Positions 23,471 through 31,767 of a stretch of 33,017 nt of DNA are shown here, in pieces (the first letter of the stretch is position 1; each line of letters opens with the position of its first letter). The DNA lies in contig NZ_CP091918.1 in NCBI RefSeq assembly GCF_022063185.1, positions 1 to 33,017 on the forward strand, in the 5' to 3' direction. Below the pieces are notes generated by a model, which ran no database searches, was not told the DNA's origin, and saw nothing but the letters and a program-made list of their open reading frames with translations. Both the position numbers and the translations under genes were made by a program. Origin of the DNA: Nostoc sp. UHCC 0870 (lineage in GTDB: Bacteria; Cyanobacteriota; Cyanobacteriia; Cyanobacteriales; Nostocaceae).

Positions 23471-26344
23471 ATGGCGGAAGCTTCACAGATTCGAGCATTA
23501 CTCAAAGCTTGGTTAGATTACATAAAAGTCGAAAATTTGAGTAATGCCAAAGTAGAAGCTGACGAATCTACTCAGCCCAACATCTGGGACTCTCTTGTAA
23601 ATCTGGTAGGGGATAAATTATTAATAGACGAGTCTTTATTTAAAGAACTAAAGCAACCCTTTAAAAATTCCAAGAACAAAGTTCAAACAGAATTACCATC
23701 AATTGCTGTAGCTTTCCCTCAGATTTATGAAATTGAAAGCAATCGCCGTCAATTTCGCCCGTTGTTCACCATCAATGTTTCTCCTATCTTTGAGGGGAAT
23801 TATCGTAGTAGCGGCTGGGATTTAACCCAGTACGAGTTTCAGCCTGTTATTCCCAATTTGATGCAGTGGTACGGGCTAGAGGAAGAAGCGGCTGAGTCCC
23901 TGGTGACAAGGGAAGGATTGAAAGTTTTTCTCGAAACTACTTTCAATCGTCCCTTTAAGACACTGCAAGATTTTATGGGACTGATTGAATTACCACTGTT
24001 TCCTGTGCGGTCAAAACTTCTCCCTTATCTGTTGGATTTTGACTACGCTCCTTTTAATCAGCACCTCAAAAAAGATTTTCAAAAAATCAGCGAACAAAAT
24101 TACTTTCAGTGGGCAAGACCAGGATATCCAGCTTACGAATACCTGTTTGGACAACCAAAAACACCTCGGCATGAAGTGCTTTTTTTGGGTGCTTTTCCCA
24201 ACTCGCTACCCGATGACTATCAGGCACAAGCTCTTAAACATTCTCAGTTAAACTCTATTACTGCTGTGATTGGCCCACCGGGGAATGGCAAGACGACATT
24301 GTTGTTGCATAAGATAGCGCAGCAAGTGGTAAGTAGAGCCGTGGAATTAGCAACAACTGGGCGAGATAGAAGTAACCTGACTGTGGTAACAAGCACTAAC
24401 AATTTTGCTGTAAAGAACGTTGAGAAAATCTTAGCCAACAACTTGACCTCTGACCATTTCTACTTATCAGGAGGCTCAAGGGATTTAGTTGAGAGCCAAG
24501 TGTTACCTAGTTTGCAAGCTGCACTCGACTGGTTAACCAAAGAAACGTTTAATCACGATGAATGGGAGTCAGCACAACAACAAGTATTAGCTGGTGTTCA
24601 ACAAATAGAATCTTATAAAAAACAAGATGAAGATAATCTTCAACAGAAAATTGCTGATGAACAACTATTAGAGGAACTATGCCGAGATATACAATCGGTT
24701 GAGTCAGCGATGAAGACCTCTCTTTTTAAGCCCTCATCAGCATTAGAATCTTCACGCGATTACTCTAGGTTTCCACTAGAAGCTTACCAGCAGCTAGGGC
24801 GACATCTTGACAGTGCTAGGCGTTCTTTACCGAGAATTGATTACTGGCAGGATAAGAGTAGAAATGACAACTGCTTTGTCCTGATTATGCAGGCGATTAA
24901 GCGATTCTGGCAGTCGATAACCAAAACCAGCCCACATCATATTCTCAAACGCCTGCATAAACAAATAGAGATGCCTGTGTTAGCGACACTGGCCACACCA
25001 TTTCCTTTTCAAATCCCACTAACAACTGAATCTCTCATAGCAGCAGCGCAAAGTGTTGACCAGCTACTAGCAGAAGCATCTTCTTGGCAGCAACAACAGA
25101 ATAGTTTTGACAGCACACAACAGCAGTTAAAGTCATTACAGCAAGAACTCACCAACCTCATTAATCGCCGTTCTCAAGTTGAAACCCGACTCGCTGCTTA
25201 TCCCACTAAAGATTTTTACAGTCGTTTCTACAGCGAATTGCACTCACTGCAAGTAGAGTTATTTGAGTGGTCTTGGCAATTTCAACAGCAGGAAGCTAGG
25301 CGGCGGAAAGATGAAGTGATAGCTTCCATGAGGACTTACATTGCTGTCATGAATGGCGAATGGGATGCTTACCGTCAGTTAAGTCTTAATTGGAGAAACA
25401 TTTATCGGGATATCAGTCTGTTGTTTCCAGTATTCCTTTGCACTTTGCACTCCATCCGCAATTTGTTACCCTATCCCGATAGTGGCTGTATTGACCAAGT
25501 AATTGTAGATGAAGCGGGTCAAATTCCCCCACATCAGGTTTTCCCCGTTTTAGTACGGTGTAATCGGGCTTTAATTGTGGGCGATCCATTGCAATTAGAG
25601 CCGGTTGTTAATTTGAGCGACCAGAAGAAAGAGGAATATCGTAGTAAATCTTTTCTGGAACAGGGGCTTACAGATGTAGATTATGACCGTTACAGCCCTA
25701 CTGCTACCACAGCTTATCATCGGGCGGCAGGAGCATCAGGGCAACCGCAAGATATTGGTAATGGCATTATCCTGAAATATCATTACCGTTGCGTTCCGGT
25801 GATTGCTGATTTTTGCGATCGCCTGTGCAATTACGGCATGAGCATCAAGACTGAACCAAAAGCTTCTCGCTTGGGTGCTAACCTAATTGCTTGCAACGTT
25901 GAAGGGAAACTTGAGAACAACGTTAATTGGGCAGAAGTTGATGCAGTAGAAGCGTTGATTGAGGAGTTGTTAGGGGCAGGTTATTGCTTAAATTCGACTG
26001 ATTCTGACAACACAATTGGGGTGATTTCGCCTTACCGTCGTCAAGTAAATGCTCTGACTCAACGTTTACAATCTCGCTGGACTAATTTTTCAGACAAGAG
26101 CATTGGCACAGTTCACACATTTCAGGGTGGTCAAAAGTCAGTGATAATTTTCTCGACTCGCCAATGCTCTGCAACTGATAGTCTCTGGTTTATCAATCGC
26201 AGACCTAATCTACTCAATGTTGCTGTTAGCAGAGCGCGAGAACTGTTTATTTTGGTCGGGAATTTGGGACGAATTTCTGAAGGGGGGCATACGAGGGAAT
26301 TGGTTGAATATATTAAGGAATTTGGCGAGATGAGACACTTTTGA
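23471..26344 (+). CDS. SF1 (Upf1/Dna2-like) helicase
   Basis: 957 residues, ATG with GGGGAG upstream. Motif I GPPGNGKTTLL (about 268-278), motif II VIVDEAGQIPPHQ (about 675-687), motif III ALIVGDPLQLEPV, a QDIGNGIILKYHYR segment (motif IV region), motif V IGTVHTFQGGQKSVII (about 877) and motif VI NVAVSRARELFILVG (about 915) are all intact. Between motifs I and II lies a roughly 400-residue helical insert, much of it Gln/Glu-rich and coiled-coil-like (EESYKK...QQLLEE style), which is long for the family. The N-terminal 260 residues are unrecognised. It is directly downstream of parB (47 bp), which suggests a plasmid-maintenance, repair or defence role rather than a housekeeping one; the function is not known. 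Confidence 0.88.
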   Translation: MAEASQIRALLKAWLDYIKVENLSNAKVEADESTQPNIWDSLVNLVGDKLLIDESLFKELKQPFKNSKNKVQTELPSIAVAFPQIYEIESNRRQFRPLFTINVSPIFEGNYRSSGWDLTQYEFQPVIPNLMQWYGLEEEAAESLVTREGLKVFLETTFNRPFKTLQDFMGLIELPLFPVRSKLLPYLLDFDYAPFNQHLKKDFQKISEQNYFQWARPGYPAYEYLFGQPKTPRHEVLFLGAFPNSLPDDYQAQALKHSQLNSITAVIGPPGNGKTTLLLHKIAQQVVSRAVELATTGRDRSNLTVVTSTNNFAVKNVEKILANNLTSDHFYLSGGSRDLVESQVLPSLQAALDWLTKETFNHDEWESAQQQVLAGVQQIESYKKQDEDNLQQKIADEQLLEELCRDIQSVESAMKTSLFKPSSALESSRDYSRFPLEAYQQLGRHLDSARRSLPRIDYWQDKSRNDNCFVLIMQAIKRFWQSITKTSPHHILKRLHKQIEMPVLATLATPFPFQIPLTTESLIAAAQSVDQLLAEASSWQQQQNSFDSTQQQLKSLQQELTNLINRRSQVETRLAAYPTKDFYSRFYSELHSLQVELFEWSWQFQQQEARRRKDEVIASMRTYIAVMNGEWDAYRQLSLNWRNIYRDISLLFPVFLCTLHSIRNLLPYPDSGCIDQVIVDEAGQIPPHQVFPVLVRCNRALIVGDPLQLEPVVNLSDQKKEEYRSKSFLEQGLTDVDYDRYSPTATTAYHRAAGASGQPQDIGNGIILKYHYRCVPVIADFCDRLCNYGMSIKTEPKASRLGANLIACNVEGKLENNVNWAEVDAVEALIEELLGAGYCLNSTDSDNTIGVISPYRRQVNALTQRLQSRWTNFSDKSIGTVHTFQGGQKSVIIFSTRQCSATDSLWFINRRPNLLNVAVSRARELFILVGNLGRISEGGHTRELVEYIKEFGEMRHF

Positions 26345-26356
26345 GCAACCTTAAAA

Positions 26357-26404
26357 GCGACAGGGTAAACATTGAAATGAATTTAGGAGAAACGTTTCTC
26401 CTAA
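26357..26404 (+). repeat. 37-bp dispersed repeat, copy B, with full palindrome
   Basis: 26357-26393 matches 19153-19189 at 34 of 37 positions; its last bases form the left half of the 22-bp perfect palindrome at 26383-26404, whose core is TAGGAGAAACGTTTCTCCTA. It sits 13 bp after the helicase stop. Confidence 0.8.
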
Positions 26405-26491
26405 CCCAATTGTGCGCTTGTGAAAGCAGTTTCAGGCAGAGTATTTTGATTCTTTCTTGTTGCAGCAGATATTAAAAATAAATCTATTGCT

Positions 26492-26529
26492 TAAAGTAAG
26501 AAAATGAGCGCACAGAGTTTCTTACTTTA
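26492..26529. repeat. 12-bp stem-loop in the gap after the helicase
   Basis: TAAAGTAAGAAA (26492-26503) and TTTCTTACTTTA (26518-26529), exact complements with a 14-base loop. No T run follows on the plus strand. The 351-bp gap (26345-26695) otherwise shows no gene. Confidence 0.5.
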
Positions 26530-26695
26530 GTTGCCACAGCCGGGCGAAATCAATGATTTTTCAAGCCAATACTGAGTATCTCTATTGCGTGGTTGAAGTT
26601 CACTAGATCAGATTCCTTGACGTATAATTTCCCCAAAATTAATTGGTAAGAAAGATAAACTAAAGTGCAGCAGTATAAGTAGTAGAAATTTTGCT

Positions 26696-27241
26696 ATGAC
26701 CATCACGGAAAACTTGATCCTGCCTGGGCTAGGCATTGCCGCAATTGGATTATTTGCGGGGATTTTCTATCAAGCAGCGAGTGAAGCCATTGATCGACGT
26801 AGGTATCCTCCACAAGGTGAACTTGTAGATATTGGGGGATTTCGTTTACATATAAACTGTATGGGGCAGGGTACACCAACTGTTGTCATGGATGCTGGTG
26901 CTGGATCTCCATCAATCACATGGGGCTTAGTTCCATCTGAAATTGCTAAATTTACCCGTGTCTGCATTTACGATAGAGCGGGTTTTGGTTGGAGTGAACC
27001 CAATCTCAGGGTATCACGTACCAGCCAGCAGAGCGTTGATGAATTGCATACACTTCTGAATAAAGCTGAGATTAAGCCTCCTTACATTTTGGTTGGACAC
27101 TCGTTGGGTGGAGCCAATATGCGGCTATATGCAAATCAATATCAGGAAGATGTGGTTGGATTAGTGTTGGTCGATTCTGTGCATGAAAATCAGATGACAT
27201 CCGAAACATGGAAACGCATGAAAAGGGAACTTTTTTCTTAG
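26696..27241 (+). pseudogene. Truncated alpha/beta hydrolase
   Basis: 181 residues. A short N-terminal membrane anchor (LGIAAIGLFAGIFYQAA, about 11-28) leads into an alpha/beta hydrolase: GGFRLHINCMGQGTPTVVMD, VCIYDRAGFGWSEP and the nucleophile elbow GHSLGGANMR (about 140-149), then VVGLVLVDSVHENQM. The protein ends at 181, whereas relatives continue for another 100 or more residues carrying the acid and the catalytic His. The catalytic triad cannot be complete, so it is probably inactive. The following bases include a repeated palindromic element at 27351-27475. Confidence 0.7.
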
Positions 27242-27350
27242 TTGCTTTCTTACTCACGTCTCAGTCAATAAGTAAACTCCTAATTATTTTTTTTAAACAT
27301 TGATTTTCATCTATGCTTTTACTGGAGAGTGTCTTATTTCCAAGATTTAA

Positions 27351-27475
27351 GAACTCGTTGCGATGAGGCGGCGATAGCGGAGTGGCTCTTGCGGGCTTGT
27401 GGATCTGGTTAACTCAACTACTATCTTCATGCCCGTAAGAGCCACCGCCTCATCGAGCGAAGCGGCGACGAGTTC
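27351..27475. repeat. Imperfect inverted repeat, cyanobacterial palindromic element
   Basis: GAACTCGT plus GTGGCTCTTNCGGGC on the left (27351-27396) recur in inverted form on the right (about 27430-27475); the middle of each arm has exchanged its GATGAGGCGG block. GC-rich, flanked by AT-rich DNA, it lies between the truncated hydrolase and the relaxase end and may also end relaxase transcription. Confidence 0.6.
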
Positions 27476-27490
27476 GTGGGGCAAGGCGAA

Positions 27491-29281
27491 TCACCGACTA
27501 AAACCTCTTTGCTGCTGAAAACGTTTTTCTTGCTCGTGGTGCAACCGTTCTAGCAAATCCTGATTCCAAGTCTGATTATCAGGCGGAAGTTTTTTACTTT
27601 GGGGCAAGAGTTCTAGTACAGCACTGGCGGTTTCTTGACCTTGCTTATCCTTATTAAATGCCAGCCCAATTCTGCTGACGTTTTTAAGGACAGATAGCGG
27701 CAGGTTATTGGGGTCATCCACCACCATGTACATTGTTCTCACTGGTGGCATTCCCTTGTGTGCCTTCCTATCCATATCTGCTATTGACAGTGCATCAATG
27801 GGAGAGTCACATAAAAATACTCTCTCGATTTTATCGTCTGGTTTTCCACCCAAGTTGACTTGAAACCAACCCTGATTTGATTGGGTGTTTTCGGGATACT
27901 GCGAACAGCGATTGTCAAGGCGTGTGGTGTCCCAAACCAGTGCGCCTGATTTTTTACCGTTTAAATCCCGCTTGATAAAAACAACATTTCGCTGCTGGTC
28001 TATGTAACCTAACCCCTGCTGCTGTAATGGGTGTACAAGGAAATTGGAGATACCGCGCTTTTGAGTCAAGAAATGCTGTAATACTGGGCGTAGACTTTCA
28101 TCCTCTGGTGGTGGTGTAAACTGGGGTTCACTCTGCTTTTGCTTTCTATTGAATGCCAGTTGATTGTTAGCGATTAGAACTAATAATTTAGCTTCATCAT
28201 TAGTCCATCCGGCGGGACTGGCTAGTATAATTTCTTCTACATCTGGGGCTGGGTGATTATCTAATAATGCTCTATTAGCAATTTCTTTGTCTCGGTCAAT
28301 CACCAATAAACTTTGCAAGTCGCCACTGTAATACTGATATAACTCGGCTGCTTGATTCTGGTTTAGTTTTGGTTTATCCGTGGTGGGAATTTGAGCTTTA
28401 TTTTCAGCAATTGCATTTATGGGTTGTTCGCTCTCCACCGCTTGCTTGACAGGATTGTTTAACAGCTGCTCAATTCGTGCATCATCCCTTTGTGGCTGGT
28501 AGTCAATTTCTTTATGCTTCTGTAATCCTGGGAAGGTGTAGGCAGGCCCCAAGGAAGTACCGCTAAATTTTTGGTCATTCCAACAATATGAGATGCCTTT
28601 ACTTTTACCATTGCGTGTTACACCGTGGCGCACTTCCACACCCAACAGTTGCAATCGTTCTATCAGTTGGGGCATGGTCGGTTTGTCTAGGGTGGCGCGG
28701 TCGATTAATTCAATTAGCTGGGTTTTTATTGGTTGTTGAGGGGCTGTGTCTCTTAAACCCTGCTCATACTCTAGCTGTTCTCTCTCAACTCGTCGCTGTT
28801 GCCCTACGCTGGGGGCGCGGTTCAGTTTCTCCTTACTACTTAGAGTTGGCTGTAAACCGTACTCCAGTTCTAGCTGGCGAATGATTTTTTCTGAGCGCAC
28901 ATACTCCCAGCTATCGCGGGTAATCTTGCCGTCATCCAAACTGATTCTACTAGCACAAATGTGTATATGATCATGGTCGTGGTCGTTGTGGCGATAGATG
29001 GCATATTGGTTGGCTGTGTAGCCCATTGCCACCATATATTTCTCTGCTATCTCACACCAAGTATCATTGTCTAGCTGTTCGTCTGGACTTAGTGAAAGCG
29101 AAACATGATGAACTACTTTTAGAGATTCTGGATTAAGTTGTCGAGATAGTCGAAATTCTCTGGCTAATTCACGAGCATTTCTCCCAAACATATTGCCACC
29201 GATTAAAGATGACTCTTCTCGATTTGAGAGATATTCCAAGAGTCCACGGAAGCTTTTACCTTTGGTTTGATTGCCAATCAT
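27491..29281 (-). CDS. Relaxase with C-terminal TOPRIM-like domain
   Basis: 596 residues from ATG 29281 (MIGNQTKGKS). The start lies 2 bp after the mobC TAA with GGAGG inside the mobC end; an upstream GTG at 29293 is possible. The N-terminal relaxase domain has candidate catalytic Y17 (LLEYLSN) and the His cluster HNDHDHDHIHICASRI (98-112), the metal-binding triad of VirD2/MobA-type enzymes. The C-terminal third carries a DUF3991/TOPRIM-like segment: GLGYIDQQRNVVFIKRDL, SGALVWDTTRL and ERVFLCDSPIDALSIADM. The relaxase nicks oriT and leads the strand to the recipient; the TOPRIM portion may support priming in the recipient. Together with MobC it makes the plasmid mobilisable; no full set of mating-pair genes is seen. 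Confidence 0.92.
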   Translation of the reverse strand: MIGNQTKGKSFRGLLEYLSNREESSLIGGNMFGRNARELAREFRLSRQLNPESLKVVHHVSLSLSPDEQLDNDTWCEIAEKYMVAMGYTANQYAIYRHNDHDHDHIHICASRISLDDGKITRDSWEYVRSEKIIRQLELEYGLQPTLSSKEKLNRAPSVGQQRRVEREQLEYEQGLRDTAPQQPIKTQLIELIDRATLDKPTMPQLIERLQLLGVEVRHGVTRNGKSKGISYCWNDQKFSGTSLGPAYTFPGLQKHKEIDYQPQRDDARIEQLLNNPVKQAVESEQPINAIAENKAQIPTTDKPKLNQNQAAELYQYYSGDLQSLLVIDRDKEIANRALLDNHPAPDVEEIILASPAGWTNDEAKLLVLIANNQLAFNRKQKQSEPQFTPPPEDESLRPVLQHFLTQKRGISNFLVHPLQQQGLGYIDQQRNVVFIKRDLNGKKSGALVWDTTRLDNRCSQYPENTQSNQGWFQVNLGGKPDDKIERVFLCDSPIDALSIADMDRKAHKGMPPVRTMYMVVDDPNNLPLSVLKNVSRIGLAFNKDKQGQETASAVLELLPQSKKLPPDNQTWNQDLLERLHHEQEKRFQQQRGFSR

Positions 29282-29283
29282 TC

Positions 29284-29688
29284 TTACTCCCACTCCTCCG
29301 AATCTTCGTCCTCGTCAATCTCATCCTCATCAGTGATTTCAGTTTCGATTTGTGACAGTTCCCGACCAATTTGTTGTAAGAGTTTTTGTAGCTGTTTTAG
29401 TTGTGATGGATCTGCTGGTGGTCGCAGTCCCATTTTAATAGCTGTGTTGGTGGCTCTGGTGAGTTGATTAATATTGCTGCCGATGCGGACTAATTCTCTA
29501 TAAGTAGCTAGGGTTATTTTGCTCAGTCGTTTGGGCAGTGGTTTTAGTAAAACACTGCGTCTGGTTAATTCAGCTATGCTTAGTCCCGCATCTTGTGCTT
29601 TGAGCTTAATCATCTCGTGTTCGATTGCGTTGACACGAGCTTCCAATGTCTTGGTACGAAGCAGGTTTTTTGACAGTTTCGGGCGCAT
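29284..29688 (-). CDS. mobC: MobC-type relaxosome accessory protein
   Basis: 134 residues from ATG 29688 (MRPKLSKNLLRTKTLEARVN). The frame is open 85 codons further, but that part is repeat-derived and low in similarity. The signature LTRRSVLLKPLPKRLSKITL and ELVRIGSNINQLTRATNTAI identifies the MobC fold, which binds oriT and helps strand opening. The C-terminus is highly acidic (TDEDEIDEDEDSEEWE). Its stop is 2 bp before the relaxase ATG, so the two are coupled. Confidence 0.9.
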   Translation of the reverse strand: MRPKLSKNLLRTKTLEARVNAIEHEMIKLKAQDAGLSIAELTRRSVLLKPLPKRLSKITLATYRELVRIGSNINQLTRATNTAIKMGLRPPADPSQLKQLQKLLQQIGRELSQIETEITDEDEIDEDEDSEEWE

Positions 29689-29740
29689 AACTGTGGGAGG
29701 TATGAGAGGGGGTATCCAAAGGGGGATGCTTCCCACTTTG

Positions 29741-29796
29741 GCAAGCCTGTCGTCCGAGCGGAGCGAGGTTTGCCGTAGGCAAAAGGCACGGCTTGC
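29741..29796. repeat. Palindromic repeat upstream of mobC
   Basis: GCAAGCC (29741-29747) pairs with GGCTTGC (29790-29796); the intervening bases include smaller dyads (GAGCGGAGCGAGG, TTTGCCGTAGGCAAA). GC content is above its surroundings, as expected for an inserted cyanobacterial palindromic element. Confidence 0.55.
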
Positions 29797-29874
29797 TTCT
29801 AGCCCATTTTCGGGGGAGGCAGAAAGAGGAGTGTAACCAGACAGGGGATACACGACGAGAGAATTTTGGGGAAT

Positions 29875-29928
29875 CTCAATGGCGGCATTTGTCGCCATTG
29901 AGCGGATTTGTTCACGTAGAGGTGAACA
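29875..29928. other. Candidate oriT: two inverted repeats between mobC and a divergent gene
   Basis: CTCAATGGCG (29875-29884) and CGCCATTGAG (29893-29902) are exact complements with an 8-base spacer; 6 bp on, TGTTCAC (29909-29915) and GTGAACA (29922-29928) form a second dyad. An oriT would be expected here, next to mobC-relaxase in a divergent gap. No known nic consensus was recognised. Confidence 0.45.
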
Positions 29929-30019
29929 CGGAATTTTCAACAATTAAAAAATTAAATTGCGCTACATCTTGAAAATAGTAGATTAGACGGTATATAGCAA
30001 TAATTATCAATTTTTATTA

Positions 30020-30547
30020 ATGGCTATGGGTAGACAAAAAAATAACGACCGAGTTCCTGTAAGCAAGGTTGATGAGGCGATTAAATTGCTTCAGGATTTA
30101 AAACCAAAAGAGCGAGAAGATGTATCGGATAGAGAAGCTGTTCGCAAGATGAGGAGATACATTGAAAAGCTGACTTCCTCTAAGTACGGCTACACTTACG
30201 ATGAAGTGTCAGAGATGCTGAAGGGTCTGGGCATTAATTTGAGTGGCAGCAGAATCAAATATTTAATAGGCGAGTTGAAGAAAAGCAGTCGTCGCAGTCA
30301 AAGGACATCTGAGGGGAACGAAAATAATCAATCAGAAAATCTAGCTACTGAAACTCAGTCATCACAGGTAAATACTACCTCAGTTCAAGGGAGTAGTCAG
30401 ACTGAGAAAGCACCAATGAGTAGTGGCAAAGGGAAGAGAAAAAGTCAAGAGCCAGCCACACAGCAGCAAGAGGTTGAATCAGACTTAAAGAACGAGTTGA
30501 ATAACCATGCCTTTCAACCAAAACTTTACAGCCGCGAAGATTTATAA
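30020..30547 (+). CDS. Hypothetical protein next to the mob region, possible DNA-binding head
   Basis: 175 residues. The first 95 are helical and basic, with KYGYTYDEVSEMLKGLGINL and SGSRIKYLIGELKKSS reading as an HTH-like unit; the remainder is a disordered Ser/Gln/Glu-rich tail. It is divergent from mobC across the presumed oriT and is followed 12 bp later by a ParA-like gene. That pairing recalls stb-type operons beside oriT on other mobilisable plasmids (a DNA-binding protein plus a ParA-like ATPase), but no sequence link to StbA is claimed. The ATG at 30020 (or the ATG two codons later) is likely as no other is near. Confidence 0.65.
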   Translation: MAMGRQKNNDRVPVSKVDEAIKLLQDLKPKEREDVSDREAVRKMRRYIEKLTSSKYGYTYDEVSEMLKGLGINLSGSRIKYLIGELKKSSRRSQRTSEGNENNQSENLATETQSSQVNTTSVQGSSQTEKAPMSSGKGKRKSQEPATQQQEVESDLKNELNNHAFQPKLYSREDL

Positions 30548-30559
30548 ATTGGCTTAATT

Positions 30560-30751
30560 ATGAATAAAACAACTACTGCTAACAGGAAAAGAGCAGCAGT
30601 CAATAAAAGAATAGTGGTGTGTACTGGGGATAAGGGAGGCACAGGTAAAAGTATTGTGGCTCGGTTTCTCTTGGATATGTACTTAGCTAAAAATATTCAT
30701 GTGGCAGCGTATGATTGCGACCCTCATAATCCACAACTGTGGAGACACTAA
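30560..30751 (+). pseudogene. ParA/StbB-like ATPase, truncated after 63 residues
   Basis: ATG 30560 begins MNKTTTANRKRAAVNKRIVV and CTGDKGGTGKSIVARFLLDM, a deviant Walker A with the signature lysine intact (KGGTGKS, about 25-31), then AAYDCDPHNPQLWRH, equivalent to Walker A'. At codon 64 it stops, right where the recombinase remnant and a HIP1 site begin. Full relatives have 200 or more residues, so it has lost about two-thirds of its length including the Walker B region. It cannot be an active ATPase. It likely formed an operon with the preceding gene. Confidence 0.85.
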
Positions 30752-30852
30752 AATAGAGCGCGATCGCGGGGATTGGTAAACCCGTCGCTAAACAATCGCC
30801 TGAGTTCGTCTGAGGTGAGTATTTTGGCTTGTCCGTTACCGCTAACCTTCAT
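30748..30852 (-). pseudogene. N-terminal remnant of a tyrosine recombinase
   Basis: Thirty-four codons from ATG 30852: MKVSGNGQAKILTSDELRRL, then FSDGFTNPRDRALF. It aligns with the first 34 residues of the intact recombinase at 18486 (MKVDGNGQGKILSQDELRRL, FTKGLLTPRDRALF) at roughly two-thirds identity, then ends exactly at the ParA-like fragment. All catalytic residues are gone. The cut falls next to the HIP1 octamer within the codons for PRDRA. It is a paralogue rather than a recent copy, since the bases differ. Confidence 0.85.
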
Positions 30853-31055
30853 AACCCTTACACAGTAAGTATTCCAACAGACTACACCAAATCTGGGTTT
30901 CGTGTAATTCCTGCCTACATCTCTTGAAACTTCGTTGATATGTTGATCAGAGATAACGCTGCAAAAGCTAAACCTATCAATCAAATAACGGTAGAATCGG
31001 GCTTTGGGATTTTATCGATAACAACAGCTTATACGGGACTGATATATCCTAGCTA

Positions 31056-31093
31056 ACACAGAAAACTAAACTAAACAGTTTAGTTTTCTGTGT
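31056..31093. repeat. 17-bp perfect hairpin
   Basis: ACACAGAAAACTAAACT (31056-31072) and AGTTTAGTTTTCTGTGT (31077-31093) around AAAC. No T run follows, so it is a poor intrinsic terminator; an origin hairpin or a remnant of a mobile element are alternatives. Confidence 0.75.
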
Positions 31094-31624
31094 GATAAAG
31101 TGACTTTACTTTAGGAGTCAAGTTGGTCTTGAAGCCAATTCTGAATCATCAATTGAGAAATTTAATGAAGCTTTCGGTTGGAATCCAAGGGCAGTAAGCG
31201 TTTGAAAACGGTTTTCAAATTTATAAATATTTGGGTGGCCGCCGAGATACGGTAGCCCCCCTTCTACATCACACCGCTATATTTATCCCAAGTAACTTAC
31301 ATAAGTTACTTACATAAGTAAAATTGGATCTTTACCCACGAAAACACAAGGTTTTCAAGATTTGATTTTCTAATACATATTCATTAGTACAGTTTTTCAT
31401 TCTATCCAATAATATTACTTGTACAAAACTAGAATATTTCTTTTTGAATTTCCATCGTCGTCAAGTATTATTTGAAATAAATACAATATTGACATAGCAA
31501 GGATTTCAGGCAGTAGTTAATAATATTGACTACTTATTATTCCAGATATCTTTCAAACAATTGAATTAATAAATCCATGCTAAACTATTAGTATGCTTGA
31601 AATCATAGAAGTTTAAAAAGCAAC

Positions 31625-31648
31625 AACCCCTGATTTTACACAGGGGTT
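31625..31648. terminator. GC-capped hairpin, possible terminator or small-RNA end
   Basis: AACCCCTG (31625-31632) pairs with CAGGGGTT (31641-31648) across 8 bases; GGGGTTT follows on the plus strand. No annotated gene ends here, so it could end an unannotated transcript. Confidence 0.35.
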
Positions 31649-31767
31649 GGGGTTTCGCTAAATAGCTGTGATAGCTGAATAGCCGTCAGCTAAAACTGCA
31701 TAGTGTTAGTTTTTAAGTTTTTTGATGACAGGCACAAGCTCACTTTTCATTCATTAAAGGATAAAAA

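Larger units (their letters stand above)
30853..31767. other. Palindrome-rich gene-free stretch, about 0.9 kb
   Basis: No supported gene. Inverted repeats: a 17-bp perfect hairpin at 31056-31093, TTTGAAAAC-G-GTTTTCAAA at 31201-31219, the repeated ACTTACATAAGT (31295-31306 and 31308-31319), and AACCCCTG...CAGGGGTT at 31625-31648. The sequence TAAGTTACTTACA in the third block also occurs at 591-603. Possible contents are an origin, small RNAs or operators. Confidence 0.5.

Noticed and set aside
29689..29943. 85-residue N-terminal extension of MobC
   Set aside because: Overlaps a palindromic repeat and the candidate oriT; MobC similarity begins at the ATG at 29688.
18456..30902. CGTGTAATTCC shared upstream of both recombinase copies as an attachment site
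   Set aside because: Eleven bases are expected to recur by chance in 33 kb, and the two lie in opposite orientations relative to their recombinase genes.
31123..31197. 24-codon frame after GGAGTCAAG (LVLKPILNHQLRNLMKLSVG)
   Set aside because: Only a TTG start, no support beyond a ribosome-site-like GGAG; too short to judge.
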